DNA of 64,000 bases from Arenibacter sp. P308M17 (GTDB lineage Bacteria > Bacteroidota > Bacteroidia > Flavobacteriales > Flavobacteriaceae), in NCBI RefSeq assembly GCF_003426735.1, contig NZ_QVON01000003.1, positions 124,001 through 188,000 of the forward strand, written 5' to 3'. Below the pieces are notes generated by a model that had not been told where the DNA came from, did no database searches, and saw only the letters and a list, made by a program, of their open reading frames with translations. Below, piece by piece: positions 33,753 to 44,002 of this stretch. The position numbers and the translations under genes are program-made. The stretch's first letter is position 1, and every line of letters starts with the position of its first letter.

Positions 33753-35207
33753 TTATCTTTCCCAGCCTCCTCCCAAGGCCCGGTACATCCCTACCTTGGC
33801 CAACATTTGGTCCTTTTTGGTCTCTACAAGTTCCTCACTGGATTCCAGGGCATCGCGCTGCGTTAAAAGTACCTCCATATAGTCTGCTCTGGCCGACTGG
33901 AAAAGTCGAATGGAAATGTCGATAGACTCCGTAAGTGCCTTCACCTGTCCCACTTTCAATGCATAGCTCCTGTTAAGGTTGTCCATATTGGACAATTGAT
34001 TTGCTACCTCTATATAGCCATTTAAAATGGCCTTTTCGTACTCGTACACGGCCTGTATTTGCCTAGCATTGGCATTTCCATAGGCCGCCTTTATTGCATT
34101 TCTATTGATCAATGGGGCTACTATATCGCCTATGGCATTATACAATAGGGATTGTGGTGTAGCCGTCAAAAACTTGGGTTTAAAGGCTTCCAAACCAATA
34201 CCTGCCTTTATTCCAAGGGAAGGGTAAAAGTTGGCCTTGGCCACCTTAATATCCAACTTGGCCGCAGCCAGTTCATATTCTGCCCGCCTTATATCTGGCC
34301 GGTTTTGCAGCAAATGGGACGGTATCCCCGGATGAACGGGAGCAACCTCCCTATCTATAAAACCATCGGAATTCCTCAAAATAGGCTGTGGGGACCTCCC
34401 GATCAAAAAATTGATTTTGTTTTCGGTCTCTACGATCTGCTGTTGAATGTCGTATTTCTGACTTTGATTCTTTAGTACCTCTGCCTCAAATCTCCGTACG
34501 GCCAATTCCGTTGCTCTGGCCGCTGTTTTCTGAAGTTTCACCATATCAAGGGCATTGGTTTGAATGGCCAGGTTTTCTTCAATAATGGCCAATTGACTAT
34601 CCAAGGCCACCAGCTCGTAATAGGAAGCGGCTACTTCGGAAACCAGATTGGTCACCATAAAATTCTTTCCTTCCATAGAGGAAAGATATTCGAAAACCGC
34701 CGCTTTTTTGGCGTTTCGAAGCTTTTTCCAAACATCCACCTCCCAAGAAGCATATGCGCCTACCATAAAATTGGGCAATGGTTCCGGGAATTCCTCCCCC
34801 TCCCGGATCTCCAGATGCTCTTCTACCGCACCATTTCTTGTATACTCGCCCACTTTTTCAACTTCCGCTCCAGCCCTAATATTCACTGAGGGCAGATATT
34901 CCCCTTTTCTGGTCCTGATCTCATTTTTGGCCATCTCCACCTGTTGCAACATAATATTCAGTTCCTGATTCTTTATCAAGGCCGTATCTATCAATGCGCT
35001 TAGTTGGGGGTCCGAAAAAAATTCCCTCCAGTGGACACTGGCACTGTTCAGGCTGTCTTTTAACTGATTTTGATACCGGTCCGGTACCTCTGAATTTTCT
35101 TCCAACAACGTTTTTGAAGGAACGCAGGAATATACCGCTACAACTGTAAGCATAGTAAGCCCGTATACCTTGCCCTTTTTTAAGGATAATATTCTCTTAT
35201 TTTTCAT
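33753..35207 (-). CDS. RND efflux outer-membrane factor (TolC/NodT type lipoprotein)
   Basis: The 484-residue product has a lipoprotein signal (lipidated Cys28 in VAVYSCVPS). It has two OEP repeats with long amphipathic helices, including ARRFEAEVLKNQSQKYDIQQ-like coiled regions, NRPDIRRAEYELAAAKLDIKVAKANFYPSL (the conserved OMF segment) and a matching C-terminal helix. It forms the outer-membrane channel for the RND pump encoded just upstream, whose stop overlaps this start by 11 bp. This overlap indicates translational coupling. The substrate class (drugs, bile-like amphiphiles or metals) cannot be read from the channel. Confidence 0.92.
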   Translation of the reverse strand: MKNKRILSLKKGKVYGLTMLTVVAVYSCVPSKTLLEENSEVPDRYQNQLKDSLNSASVHWREFFSDPQLSALIDTALIKNQELNIMLQQVEMAKNEIRTRKGEYLPSVNIRAGAEVEKVGEYTRNGAVEEHLEIREGEEFPEPLPNFMVGAYASWEVDVWKKLRNAKKAAVFEYLSSMEGKNFMVTNLVSEVAASYYELVALDSQLAIIEENLAIQTNALDMVKLQKTAARATELAVRRFEAEVLKNQSQKYDIQQQIVETENKINFLIGRSPQPILRNSDGFIDREVAPVHPGIPSHLLQNRPDIRRAEYELAAAKLDIKVAKANFYPSLGIKAGIGLEAFKPKFLTATPQSLLYNAIGDIVAPLINRNAIKAAYGNANARQIQAVYEYEKAILNGYIEVANQLSNMDNLNRSYALKVGQVKALTESIDISIRLFQSARADYMEVLLTQRDALESSEELVETKKDQMLAKVGMYRALGGGWER

Positions 35208-38200
35208 TATCTTTTCCTTTGGTTAGTTTTTTCAATAATTTTGTAATTTCCCTAAGTTTCACCCAAGTCCTACTTTCCCCCTCACTGGTACGCATCAATT
35301 CTTCGGAAAAGGGCTCGCTGGCCTCATCTTTGATAAGGTTCCTTCCTTCTGCCATACTACCAAAAATGTAATATAGCCCCGGTATTACCAATACCCCGAA
35401 TAAGGTACCAATGAGCATTCCGCCCAAAGCCGAACCTCCAATGGTCCTGTTTCCAATGGCTCCGGCTCCGGTAGCCACTACTAGGGGAATCAAACCGGCA
35501 ATAAACGCAAAGGAAGTCATCAAAATGGGTCTGAAACGGGCGCGGGAACCTTCAATGGCCGCTTCAAGAATGGTGGCGCCCTGCCTATGCTTTTGAACGG
35601 CGAACTCTACAATAAGTACGGCATTCTTACCTAACAGACCAACCAGCATAATCACCCCTATCTGGGCATATACATCGTTGGCCAGACCCATCATTTTCAG
35701 CAATGCAAAAGAACCGAAAACACCAACGGGCAACGAAAGGATAACGGCAAAAGGCAATAGAAAGCTCTCGTATTGGGCCGCCAGTACGAAATACACAAAT
35801 ATCAGTACAATGACAAATATGTACAGCGATTCGTTTCCTCTTTTGGCCTCATCGTAGGAAAGCCCCTCCCAAGCAATGTCATAACCTCTGGGCAAGGTTT
35901 GGGCCGCCACCTCTTTAATGGCATTTATTGCATCCCCAGTAGTAAATCCAGGTGCTGGAAGCCCATTGATCGTGGCAGAATTGTACAAATTGTAGCGTGT
36001 AATCTCATTGGGGCCCAAACGCTTTTCCATAGTCATAAAAGCGGAATAGGGTACCATTTCCCCTGCCTCATTTTTTACGAACAATTTCTCCAGATCCGAT
36101 GGAAGCGCCCTATACTCGGGGGCCGACTGGGTATAGACCTTAAAGAACCTTCCGAAGAGTATAAAGCCTTGCTCGTAGGTACTACCTATCAAAATATTCA
36201 GGTTTTCCATGGCCTTACCTATAGAAACCCCTTTTTGCATGGCAATCTTATTATTGATTTTAAGTTCGTATTGGGGATAGTTGGCCGAGAAAAAAGAGAA
36301 CAATCCTGTTAATTCTTCCCTTTTGGCCAAAGCATCCATAAAATCGTCGTTAATTTTTCCAAAACCGTGATAATCCGTAGAGTTGGTCTTATCTAACAAG
36401 CGCATGGAAAATCCGCCCGAAGAACCAAAACCAGGTACCGCTGGCGGCTCAAAGTATTCTATCCTTGCTCCTAAGTTTTGTGTCTCCTCTTCCAATTCCT
36501 CCATGATCTCATGTACGGAGTGATGGCGTTCGGACCAAGGTTTTAAATTGATCAGACAGGTACCGGCATTGGAACCCCTACCTTCGGTCATAATCTCATA
36601 CCCGGCCAAGGAGGAAACGGATTCCACGCCATCCATCTCTTCACAGATCTGTTGTAATTTTCTGGCCACGTCATTGGTCCTTTCCAGGGTTGCCCCTGGA
36701 GGCGTCTGTATAATGGCATATATCATCCCCTGGTCCTCATTGGGAATAAATCCTGCCGGAAGGGATTCGTTCGTAAAAAATATCCCCGCGCAAAAGGCCA
36801 ATAAAATTCCAAATGTGACGATTCTTCTGGTTACGATTTTATCCAATAGATTTACATAGGTTCCCGTAAGTCGCTCAAAACCTTTATTGAACCAGGCTAT
36901 GAACCTATCTATGGGCGATTTCCTTTTGGGCCTCCCATGATTGTTTTTTAACATTATAGCACATAAGACCGGGGTAAGGGTAAGGGCCACAACGGCCGAT
37001 ATAACTATAGATCCGGCCATGGTAATCGAAAATTGCCGATAAAATACCCCTACGGGCCCGGTCATAAAGGAAATGGGAATAAATACGGACACCATCACCA
37101 AGGTGATGGCGATAATTGCCCCTCCAATCTCACTCAAAACCTCGGTAGAGGCTTTATAGGGCGTTAAATTTTGCTCCTCCATTTTAACGTGAACCGCCTC
37201 GACCACGACGATGGCGTTATCCACAACGATACCAATGGCAAGTACCAAAGCAAATAAGGTAATAAGGTTAATGGACAGCCCGAAGAGCTGCATTACAAAA
37301 AAAGCCCCTATCAAAGAAACCGGCACCGCAATGATCGGGATCAGTGTAGATCGCCAATCGCCCAAGAAAAGAAAAACAACTATGGCCACCAAAATGAAGG
37401 CATCCCTTAGCGTGTGAAGTACCTGTTCTATGGAGGCATCCAAAAAGTTGGCAACATCATAGCTGATCTTATAGTCCAAACCAGGGGGAAGGTCCTTTTT
37501 AAGCTCCTCCAATTTGGATTTGACCTCATCAATAACATCCTTACCATTACTGCCCAACGTCTGTTTCAAAATAATCGAGGCTGATGGGCGACCATCCAAA
37601 TTTGAATAAATATCGAAGAATTCGCTGCCAAGTTCTACATCGGCCAAATCGCCCAAAGTAATGGTCTCCCCTTCTGCATTGGCGCGAACAATAATATCCT
37701 TGTACTGTCCTGGCTGATTGTAGCGCCCTTCATAGGTCAATACATATTCCAAAGACTGGGATTTTATTCCGGAACTCTGCCCGATCCTTCCTGGCCTGGC
37801 AATTATGCTCTGGTCTTGCATGGCCTCCATGATCTCTTCTGCGGATACATTGTAGGCCCGCATACGATCTGGTTTTAACCATACCCTCATGGCATACTTT
37901 CGGCTACCCAATATCTGGGCACTGGCAATACCGTTGATACGCTGTATTTCGGGTATTATTTTGGTATAGGCATAATTGTATAGAAACTTTTCATCGTTAT
38001 TCCCGTCCTCGGCAAACAAGTTTACGTACATCAACATACTGGGCTGCACTGGGGTTATGACCACCCCTTCCCTTTGCACCAATTCGGGTAGGTTGGGCAT
38101 TACCTGGTCTACCCGTGTCTTTACCATTACTACTGCCGTATTGGGGTCCGTTCCAGGTTCAAAAATAACACGCAGGGTGCCTTCACCGGCACTGGTGGCA

Positions 38201-38442
38201 TCGGACGCCAGATAGCGCATTCCCTGTACGCCATTAATAGCCGTTTCCAAAGGAATTAGGGTGGAATTCACCAATACGTCCGCACTGGCACCCGGATACG
38301 CAATAAATATGTTAACGGTAGTAGGTGCAATTTCGGGGAATTGGGAAATGGGCAATTGTTTAATGGCCAAAAGGCCGGTAAAAACGATCATGACGGATAT
38401 GACAATGGCCAATACCGGTCTTTTTATAAATTTTTTGAACAT
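35197..38442 (-). CDS. RND efflux pump, HAE1 (AcrB) family
   Basis: The 1081-residue inner-membrane protein has the full AcrB layout: N-terminal FIKRPVLAIVISVMIVFTGL, porter domains, TM4 with GIVVDNAIVVVEAV (proton-relay aspartate), a second half that repeats the first, and a C-terminal GGMLIGTLFGVLVIPGLYYIF. Family members export hydrophobic drugs, dyes and detergents by proton antiport. The C-terminal cytoplasmic tail is slightly extended (about 40 residues, charged). It is in an operon with the membrane fusion protein upstream and the outer-membrane factor downstream. Confidence 0.95.
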   Translation of the reverse strand: MFKKFIKRPVLAIVISVMIVFTGLLAIKQLPISQFPEIAPTTVNIFIAYPGASADVLVNSTLIPLETAINGVQGMRYLASDATSAGEGTLRVIFEPGTDPNTAVVMVKTRVDQVMPNLPELVQREGVVITPVQPSMLMYVNLFAEDGNNDEKFLYNYAYTKIIPEIQRINGIASAQILGSRKYAMRVWLKPDRMRAYNVSAEEIMEAMQDQSIIARPGRIGQSSGIKSQSLEYVLTYEGRYNQPGQYKDIIVRANAEGETITLGDLADVELGSEFFDIYSNLDGRPSASIILKQTLGSNGKDVIDEVKSKLEELKKDLPPGLDYKISYDVANFLDASIEQVLHTLRDAFILVAIVVFLFLGDWRSTLIPIIAVPVSLIGAFFVMQLFGLSINLITLFALVLAIGIVVDNAIVVVEAVHVKMEEQNLTPYKASTEVLSEIGGAIIAITLVMVSVFIPISFMTGPVGVFYRQFSITMAGSIVISAVVALTLTPVLCAIMLKNNHGRPKRKSPIDRFIAWFNKGFERLTGTYVNLLDKIVTRRIVTFGILLAFCAGIFFTNESLPAGFIPNEDQGMIYAIIQTPPGATLERTNDVARKLQQICEEMDGVESVSSLAGYEIMTEGRGSNAGTCLINLKPWSERHHSVHEIMEELEEETQNLGARIEYFEPPAVPGFGSSGGFSMRLLDKTNSTDYHGFGKINDDFMDALAKREELTGLFSFFSANYPQYELKINNKIAMQKGVSIGKAMENLNILIGSTYEQGFILFGRFFKVYTQSAPEYRALPSDLEKLFVKNEAGEMVPYSAFMTMEKRLGPNEITRYNLYNSATINGLPAPGFTTGDAINAIKEVAAQTLPRGYDIAWEGLSYDEAKRGNESLYIFVIVLIFVYFVLAAQYESFLLPFAVILSLPVGVFGSFALLKMMGLANDVYAQIGVIMLVGLLGKNAVLIVEFAVQKHRQGATILEAAIEGSRARFRPILMTSFAFIAGLIPLVVATGAGAIGNRTIGGSALGGMLIGTLFGVLVIPGLYYIFGSMAEGRNLIKDEASEPFSEELMRTSEGESRTWVKLREITKLLKKLTKGKDNEK

Positions 38443-38570
38443 CTTTTATGAAATTAGGTTAGGGACAAAAATTAATTTCCCAAATAATTTAAGCTGCTCT
38501 CCTTATCTTTAGATTGGAAAAATGCTCCATACATTTGGCAATTAATTTTTATGGTTCCTATAGGTTTAAG

Positions 38571-39653
38571 TTACTCGGCGTAGAGTGACAGGTTGTTGAT
38601 AACCGATTTAGGATCAATAAATTCGGTTGCTATATGATCCCCGTCCTTTACCATACGAATGCCATCCAGTATTATTTTATCCTTTTCGGAAAGTCCTTTT
38701 TCTACAATAAAAAGATTGGGCAGTTCCCCAGCAATGATAATTTCCTTTTGTTTAACTACAGTCTTATCATCAACTACAAAAACATATTTCTTGTCCAAAA
38801 CCTCAAAGGTGGCTTTTTGGGGAATAATCAAGACGTCGTTATAGGGTACCTGCATAATTATGCTGCCTGTTTCACCATGTCGTAAAATACGCTCAGGATT
38901 GTCAAAAGTGGCCCTAAACGCAATATTACCGGTCTCATGGCTAAACTCTCCTTCAATGGTTTCTACAATACCGGTCTGATTAAAACGCTTATTGTTGGCC
39001 ATTAAGAGTCCAACCTCCTTTTTACTTTCTTTATCCACGCTGGTAATATAGTCGAGATATTCAGCTTCCGGAACATTGAAATATACCCACATTTTACTGT
39101 TGTCGGACAGGGTAGTCAATAATTCACCTTCATCTAAAAGGCTACCTTCCCTAACATGAAGGTGGTCCATAATACCATCAAATGGAGCCTTGATATTGGT
39201 AAAGCCCAAATGGGTCTCCGCGAGCATCACTTCTGCCTTTGCCTTTTCAAAATTCGCCTTTGCCATGGCCAGTTCATTTGCAGAAACTACATTGCCTTCG
39301 GCCAACAATTTAGTATTCTCATATTCTATTTCCGCCACCTTAGCCTCAGCGGTGGCCTTTTGAAATTCCGCTTCATAGACATTTGGCATAATATGGAACA
39401 TTTGTTGGCCCTTTTTTACGGATTGACCTTCATCTACAGAGATTTCCTTTAAGTAGCCCTTTTCCAATGCACGGACCTCAATGTTTCTAATACTATGTAT
39501 TTGGCAGACATAGTCCTTTACGGCCGCAGTATCTTTTTTTATCGGACTGGTAACGAGATACTTGGTTTCCTCAGGTTTTTCATGTTTTTTGGAGTTACAG
39601 CTTAATTGGCTTAGAAGTATACACACGCCAATAATCATGGGGGATTTCCTCAT
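38571..39653 (-). CDS. RND efflux membrane fusion protein (AcrA/HlyD type lipoprotein)
   Basis: The 360-residue protein has a lipoprotein signal (LLSQLSC, Cys19). A biotinyl-lipoyl half (VRALEKGYLKEISVDEGQSV) leads into a coiled-coil hairpin rich in alanine and glutamate. A second lipoyl half (NIKAPFDGIMDHLHVREGSL) and a beta-barrel domain follow. It bridges the RND pump and the outer-membrane channel. It is the first gene of the three-gene operon, and the short spacer to the pump gene (128 bp) fits cotranscription. No dedicated regulator is adjacent. Confidence 0.93.
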   Translation of the reverse strand: MRKSPMIIGVCILLSQLSCNSKKHEKPEETKYLVTSPIKKDTAAVKDYVCQIHSIRNIEVRALEKGYLKEISVDEGQSVKKGQQMFHIMPNVYEAEFQKATAEAKVAEIEYENTKLLAEGNVVSANELAMAKANFEKAKAEVMLAETHLGFTNIKAPFDGIMDHLHVREGSLLDEGELLTTLSDNSKMWVYFNVPEAEYLDYITSVDKESKKEVGLLMANNKRFNQTGIVETIEGEFSHETGNIAFRATFDNPERILRHGETGSIIMQVPYNDVLIIPQKATFEVLDKKYVFVVDDKTVVKQKEIIIAGELPNLFIVEKGLSEKDKIILDGIRMVKDGDHIATEFIDPKSVINNLSLYAE

Positions 39654-39807
39654 AATCTTGATATATTTAAATGAATAATTGGTTTTTGGTAAATAAAATG
39701 AAAGGCAAGTCCACTTATAATATTTTTGGACTTACGCCATCTTGATTAAAACAGTATTAAAAAAAATAGGGGAACAGGCCTTGATAGATCAGGCCCTTCT
39801 AGGTTTT

Positions 39808-40245
39808 CTAAATTCTGAACACCTGAAACCGAATATACCTTTTATAAGGAGTGGTAAAGGGGTGATGGTTACTGTAAGTGGGATCTTTTTCAAGATCGGA
39901 AGATAAATGCCCCAACATTTGGGCATAAAAAATGGCAGTTGCAGAACCGCCATAATTCAAATGTGTTTCCGAAGAAAGTGAAATTTCATCGCTCTCCTCC
40001 TCCTCTTCCTCTGTATCCGTAACTTCTGCCAAATATGGCTTTTGAATTTCAAGAACAGAAGTATGTTCAAATATAATAGGAGCCAATTCCTGTTCTACCC
40101 CACAGGGCGAACTTTCAGAAGCGGCAACATTTAAAATTGAAAAATAACGATCAACTTTAAGATATGAATGGGCATAAATAGTATTGAATCCAGTTACTAA
40201 AAGGATGCAAAGAAGGAGTATATTTTTTTTTAATGCCCGATACAT
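39808..40245 (-). CDS. Small secreted protein upstream of the efflux operon
   Basis: The 145-residue protein has a signal peptide (cleavage after about residue 25, TIYAHS). A mid-region acidic run, TDTEEEEEESDE (about 76-87), is followed by ETHLNYGGSATAIFYAQMLGHL and a basic C-terminus. No family was recognised. It is on the same strand as the RND operon, 154 bp upstream, so it may be cotranscribed. It could be a periplasmic accessory or a metal-binding protein (acidic patch), which is inference. Confidence 0.55.
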   Translation of the reverse strand: MYRALKKNILLLCILLVTGFNTIYAHSYLKVDRYFSILNVAASESSPCGVEQELAPIIFEHTSVLEIQKPYLAEVTDTEEEEEESDEISLSSETHLNYGGSATAIFYAQMLGHLSSDLEKDPTYSNHHPFTTPYKRYIRFQVFRI

Positions 40246-40591
40246 TCGGGGATCAAAGCTAGACCTTGGATTTTACACCTACAAATAGTAGTTGTTAAAT
40301 TTAGTTAAAATTAGAAAGTAATATATTGTTTTTGTGAAAAATGAAGGTCTTCTATCCTGAAAATCAATTAATAATAATTTACAATTCCCGCTTTTGATAA
40401 TTAATCAGAATTCCACCACCTAGGTCACTGGGATATCTAAAATTCAAGAACTTTATAGGTAAACCAAAAATGTTGAGCTTTTATGGACCCCTATTTTAAA
40501 AGAACATGTACGATGTATAATTTCTTATATTAGAGGCCATCGGTACAAATTGGTCCAATACCATTTACCACAGAAACAAACATAAACGCCT
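40246..40591. other. Divergent intergenic region, no gene seen
   Basis: This AT-rich gap holds the promoters of the small secreted gene (minus) and sulfatase 3 (plus). No consensus -7 box, repeat or strong hairpin was found by eye. Confidence 0.4.
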
Positions 40592-42469
40592 ATGTCCATA
40601 TCTAAATGTAAATTACTTTTTAAAATCTTGGCCATCTTTCTTGTGGCTACCGCGGCTATATTCCCCCAGACAAAACAAATGGAAGAGCGGCCTCCCAATA
40701 TTGTTTGGATTACTTCGGAAGATAATTCCAAGCATTACCTTAAACTTTTTGATGGCAATGGCATTCCCACCCCCAATATTGGATCCTTAGCGGAAAAGGG
40801 ATTGATCTTTTACAGGGCGTTTTCAAATGCGCCTGTATGTAGCGTGGCAAGATCTGCCATAATCACAGGCTGTTACGGACCACGTATCGGGGCCCAATTC
40901 CATAGAAAAATGGTAACCGTCCCTATGCCCGATTCGCTCAAAATGTTTCCGGCATATTTAAGACAGGCCGGGTATTACACCACCAACAATAATAAAGAAG
41001 ATTATAATATAATTAAAGGAGAAGGTGTTTGGGACGAATCTTCCAAGAAGGCCAATTGGAAAAACAGGAATGAAAATCAGCCCTTTTTCCACGTTTTCAA
41101 TATTGGGGTCTCACATGAGTCGAGCCTGCACTTTACATCTGGGGACATGGAAGCGGTATTGCCCGAAACCGAGGTTAACTCTTTTAAAATTCAGCCCAAC
41201 CATCCCGATACGGACTTATTTAGATACACCAACGCCGTATACCGGGATAAAATTAGGGAGATGGATCGGCAGGTCGGGACCATTATCAACGAACTAGGGG
41301 TAGATGGAAGATTGGACGACACCTTTATTTTTTACTTTGGCGATCATGGGGGAGTATTGCCCGGAAGCAAGGGATATCTTTACGAAACCGGACTTCATGT
41401 ACCAATGGTGGTCCACGTTCCCAAAAAATATGAACATCTTGTAAACCGCCCTATTGGCAGCACTGTAACCGGTTTTATCAGCTTTATAGATTTGGCACCC
41501 ACTGTATTGAATCTTGCAGGAATAAGGGTACCAAAAGGAATGGATGGAAAGGCATTTTTAGGCCCGGATATCAGTAATGAAGCAGTGGACTCCCATGATG
41601 AGACCTATAGTTACGCGGATAGGTTCGATGAAAAGTATGATTTGGTGAGGGCGGTACGAAAAGGGAAATATAAATATATTAGGAACTATCAGCCTTTTAA
41701 TTTTGATGGCCTCATGAACAACTATCGTTACAAGCAATTGGCTTACCAAGAATGGAAGGCTTTGTACGATAAAGGAAGCCTAAGCAAAATACAATCGGCC
41801 TTTTTTGAAATCCGTTCCCCCGAAATGCTTTTTGATATTGACGCAGACCCATATGAAACTAAGAATCTGGCCAATGACCCTAAGTACAGGGCAACGTTAA
41901 CAGACCTGCGCAACAGGCTCAACACCTGGGTAAAAGGAATGCCGGACCTGTCCTTCTACCCTGAACATGTCCTTATAGAGGATGCTTTTATAGATCCTGT
42001 GGCCTTTGGGACCAAACACAAAAAGGAAATTGGGAAATATATTGAAATTGCCGATCTGGGATTATTAAATTTTAAGAAGGCTAAAAATTCCCTAACCGCG
42101 GCCCTGAACTCTTCAGATCCTTGGGAAAGATATTGGGCCATCATTGTCTGTAGTACATTTGGAGAAAAGGCCATGGCCGTGGCACCCATAATTGGACCAA
42201 TGGCCACCAAAGACCCTGAGCCAATGAACAGGGTACGTGCGGCAGAATTCTTGGCAATTTCAAAAAAATCGGATCCCTCAGCAGTGATGACCAAGGCCTT
42301 GTACGGGTCGGACAAACCAAGTGAGGCCCTGCTCATTTTAAACTCGATAGCGTTGATGACATCGGGCAAATACAATTATAGATTTAATATTGAATTGGAA
42401 AAAATATCCAAAGCAGTTGCCGAAGATTCGGAAGTGATGCGTAGATTGGAATTCTTAAAACCTTTGTAG
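40592..42469 (+). CDS. Secreted sulfatase 3 (CSVAR motif) with HEAT-like tail
   Basis: The 625-residue protein has a signal peptide (cleavage near IFPQ, about 26) and the metal-binding TSEDNS (41-46). The sulfatase signature is APVCSVARSAIITGC with candidate formylglycine C83. The third position is V rather than P or A (CSVAR instead of CxPSR or CxAxR), a variant seen in some type I sulfatases and likely still modified. FYFGDHGGVLPGSKGYLYE is the second active-site region. Residues about 490-625 are helical and resemble HEAT repeats. The gene is alone on the plus strand and convergent with a ThuA gene 23 bp away. Confidence 0.9.
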   Translation: MSISKCKLLFKILAIFLVATAAIFPQTKQMEERPPNIVWITSEDNSKHYLKLFDGNGIPTPNIGSLAEKGLIFYRAFSNAPVCSVARSAIITGCYGPRIGAQFHRKMVTVPMPDSLKMFPAYLRQAGYYTTNNNKEDYNIIKGEGVWDESSKKANWKNRNENQPFFHVFNIGVSHESSLHFTSGDMEAVLPETEVNSFKIQPNHPDTDLFRYTNAVYRDKIREMDRQVGTIINELGVDGRLDDTFIFYFGDHGGVLPGSKGYLYETGLHVPMVVHVPKKYEHLVNRPIGSTVTGFISFIDLAPTVLNLAGIRVPKGMDGKAFLGPDISNEAVDSHDETYSYADRFDEKYDLVRAVRKGKYKYIRNYQPFNFDGLMNNYRYKQLAYQEWKALYDKGSLSKIQSAFFEIRSPEMLFDIDADPYETKNLANDPKYRATLTDLRNRLNTWVKGMPDLSFYPEHVLIEDAFIDPVAFGTKHKKEIGKYIEIADLGLLNFKKAKNSLTAALNSSDPWERYWAIIVCSTFGEKAMAVAPIIGPMATKDPEPMNRVRAAEFLAISKKSDPSAVMTKALYGSDKPSEALLILNSIALMTSGKYNYRFNIELEKISKAVAEDSEVMRRLEFLKPL

Positions 42470-42492
42470 CCCATTTGGAAATGTATGCCTTA

Positions 42493-43341
42493 TCATTCTT
42501 TTTTAGCCACCCACCTTATGCCTTCTATAAGGTGTTGTCTACCAAAATCGGTATCCAAGGAGCGGATGTCATGACCCAATTCCGTATAAAAAAATCTTCC
42601 TCCGCCCCAATCCCTGGTCCAGGCTATAGGATGATCTTTTCCCATGGGTACGCCTCCTCTAGTCTTGAAGTATTCCCTTACCGGTTCGTATGTGGATTCG
42701 TCAACCCTTAGTAAAACCTGTATTCCCGGTAAACCGGTAACCGTATTGGTGTGGTTGGTCCAATCCGCTTCATACCAGAACTCCTTGCCCATCCCCTTTA
42801 CGGTAGGATGATCCGTTGCTTCGGGGTCTACGACCACTTTCGCTTTGAGAAATTCGGAATCGCTATTGAAATCACAACCTCCCAATTCCATTATCCAGGG
42901 CCAGTTATCCTGATGAACCAACAGGGCATGCAGGCCAACAATTGCGCCCCCGGCCTTGTACCATTCTTCAATACCATTACGCTGTTCCCCATTCAATACC
43001 TTATCAAGTACATTTGAATTGTTGAACAGCAAAACATCATAATTGCTTAGTTTTTCCTTGGAAAGATCTGTCCCGGTCTCACTTACATCTATCTGCATAT
43101 TGTTTTCGGCACCAAGCCGAACAATCCATCCATTCACTATCGGGATATCGGGATGGCGGAACCAGCCGGTACCGGAAAAAAGCATCACCTTCAATGCAGT
43201 CCCATTTCCCATCGCATTGTGCTCGTTCATTTTCTTTTGATGGTCAACATCAAGATGTTCTTGTGCCATTAACTGAAAGCTTGATAAAAATAGCGCCCAT
43301 AAAAAGATGGTTGCAGCAATTTGGTTTGTTTTGTTTTTCAT
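42493..43341 (-). CDS. Secreted ThuA-domain protein (1)
   Basis: The start at 43341 gives 282 residues with a signal peptide (MKNKTNQIAATIFLWALFLS, cleavage near MAQ). The longer form would hide it. The class I glutamine-amidotransferase-like core has LKVMLFSGTGWFRHPDIP, NYDVLLFNNSNVLD, AGGAIVGLHAL and GGRFFYTELGHDIRS, matching ThuA. ThuA proteins are tied to trehalose or glycan metabolism in several bacteria, although the reaction is poorly defined. It lies next to a sulfatase and upstream of a glycosidase. A second ThuA gene lies at 48993. Confidence 0.88.
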   Translation of the reverse strand: MKNKTNQIAATIFLWALFLSSFQLMAQEHLDVDHQKKMNEHNAMGNGTALKVMLFSGTGWFRHPDIPIVNGWIVRLGAENNMQIDVSETGTDLSKEKLSNYDVLLFNNSNVLDKVLNGEQRNGIEEWYKAGGAIVGLHALLVHQDNWPWIMELGGCDFNSDSEFLKAKVVVDPEATDHPTVKGMGKEFWYEADWTNHTNTVTGLPGIQVLLRVDESTYEPVREYFKTRGGVPMGKDHPIAWTRDWGGGRFFYTELGHDIRSLDTDFGRQHLIEGIRWVAKKE

Positions 43342-44002
43342 GAATTTAAAATAATTTATTAATCTAAAACTATGGATAGTAAACATATGTTTTTTTGATC
43401 TTAATAGGATAAAAACCTTCCTGACCGGAACCCAAACAGACATCGTGCTTTTTCAACATTAAAAACGCAGCGCCTTCAATGTCTTAAAGTATTGAATTTC
43501 TAGATATTAAACAACAGTACGCTTGTAATTTCCAAAAATAAGATTCCTGAATTAACCTGTCCCATAGACCATTTTTATGTTTTGCTTTTCATCCTGGTCA
43601 TGAACAAAAATACCTTTCCATAACCAAAAAGAAAGAAAGATATAAATATGGAAATTAAAATCTATGGCATACTATATCCTGCCATAATTAATGCTGTTCA
43701 AGTATTAATTTTTGATCCTTTACCGCTACCGCTTCACAGTATATATTTGGTAGATATTTCTTTCTGCAATATGGGATAATAAACAATAAAAATTCTTTGA
43801 AACCACCCCCTTGGCCATTCCTTTAGGAGGCTATCATTAGCAATGGTTTTATTGGGGATCGTATTGGCCATTTGCTTACTTTTAGCCTAATTACAATCCC
43901 TAGGTCCAACAGGACAGGATTCCTTAAAGGATAATCCCTTTTGAACTGTATTATTTTTTAGTGGGTTTTGATAAAATTATTACCGTTAAATTATTACTCT
44001 AT
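43342..44002. other. Intergenic region of about 660 bp, no gene seen
   Basis: The gap separates the divergent ThuA (minus) and GH42-like (plus) genes. TATATTTG at 43742-43749 matches a Bacteroidota -7 box on the plus strand, but it lies about 250 nt before the start and has no well-spaced -33 TTTG. No repeat or RNA gene was recognised. Confidence 0.4.

Noticed and set aside
33621-33866. Open frame overlapping the outer-membrane factor 3' end
   Set aside because: It runs antisense to the last part of a solid TolC-type gene and has no domain features.
43742-43749. TATATTTG as promoter of the GH42-like gene
   Set aside because: It is about 250 nt from the start and lacks a spaced -33 box, so it was mentioned only as context and not listed as a promoter.
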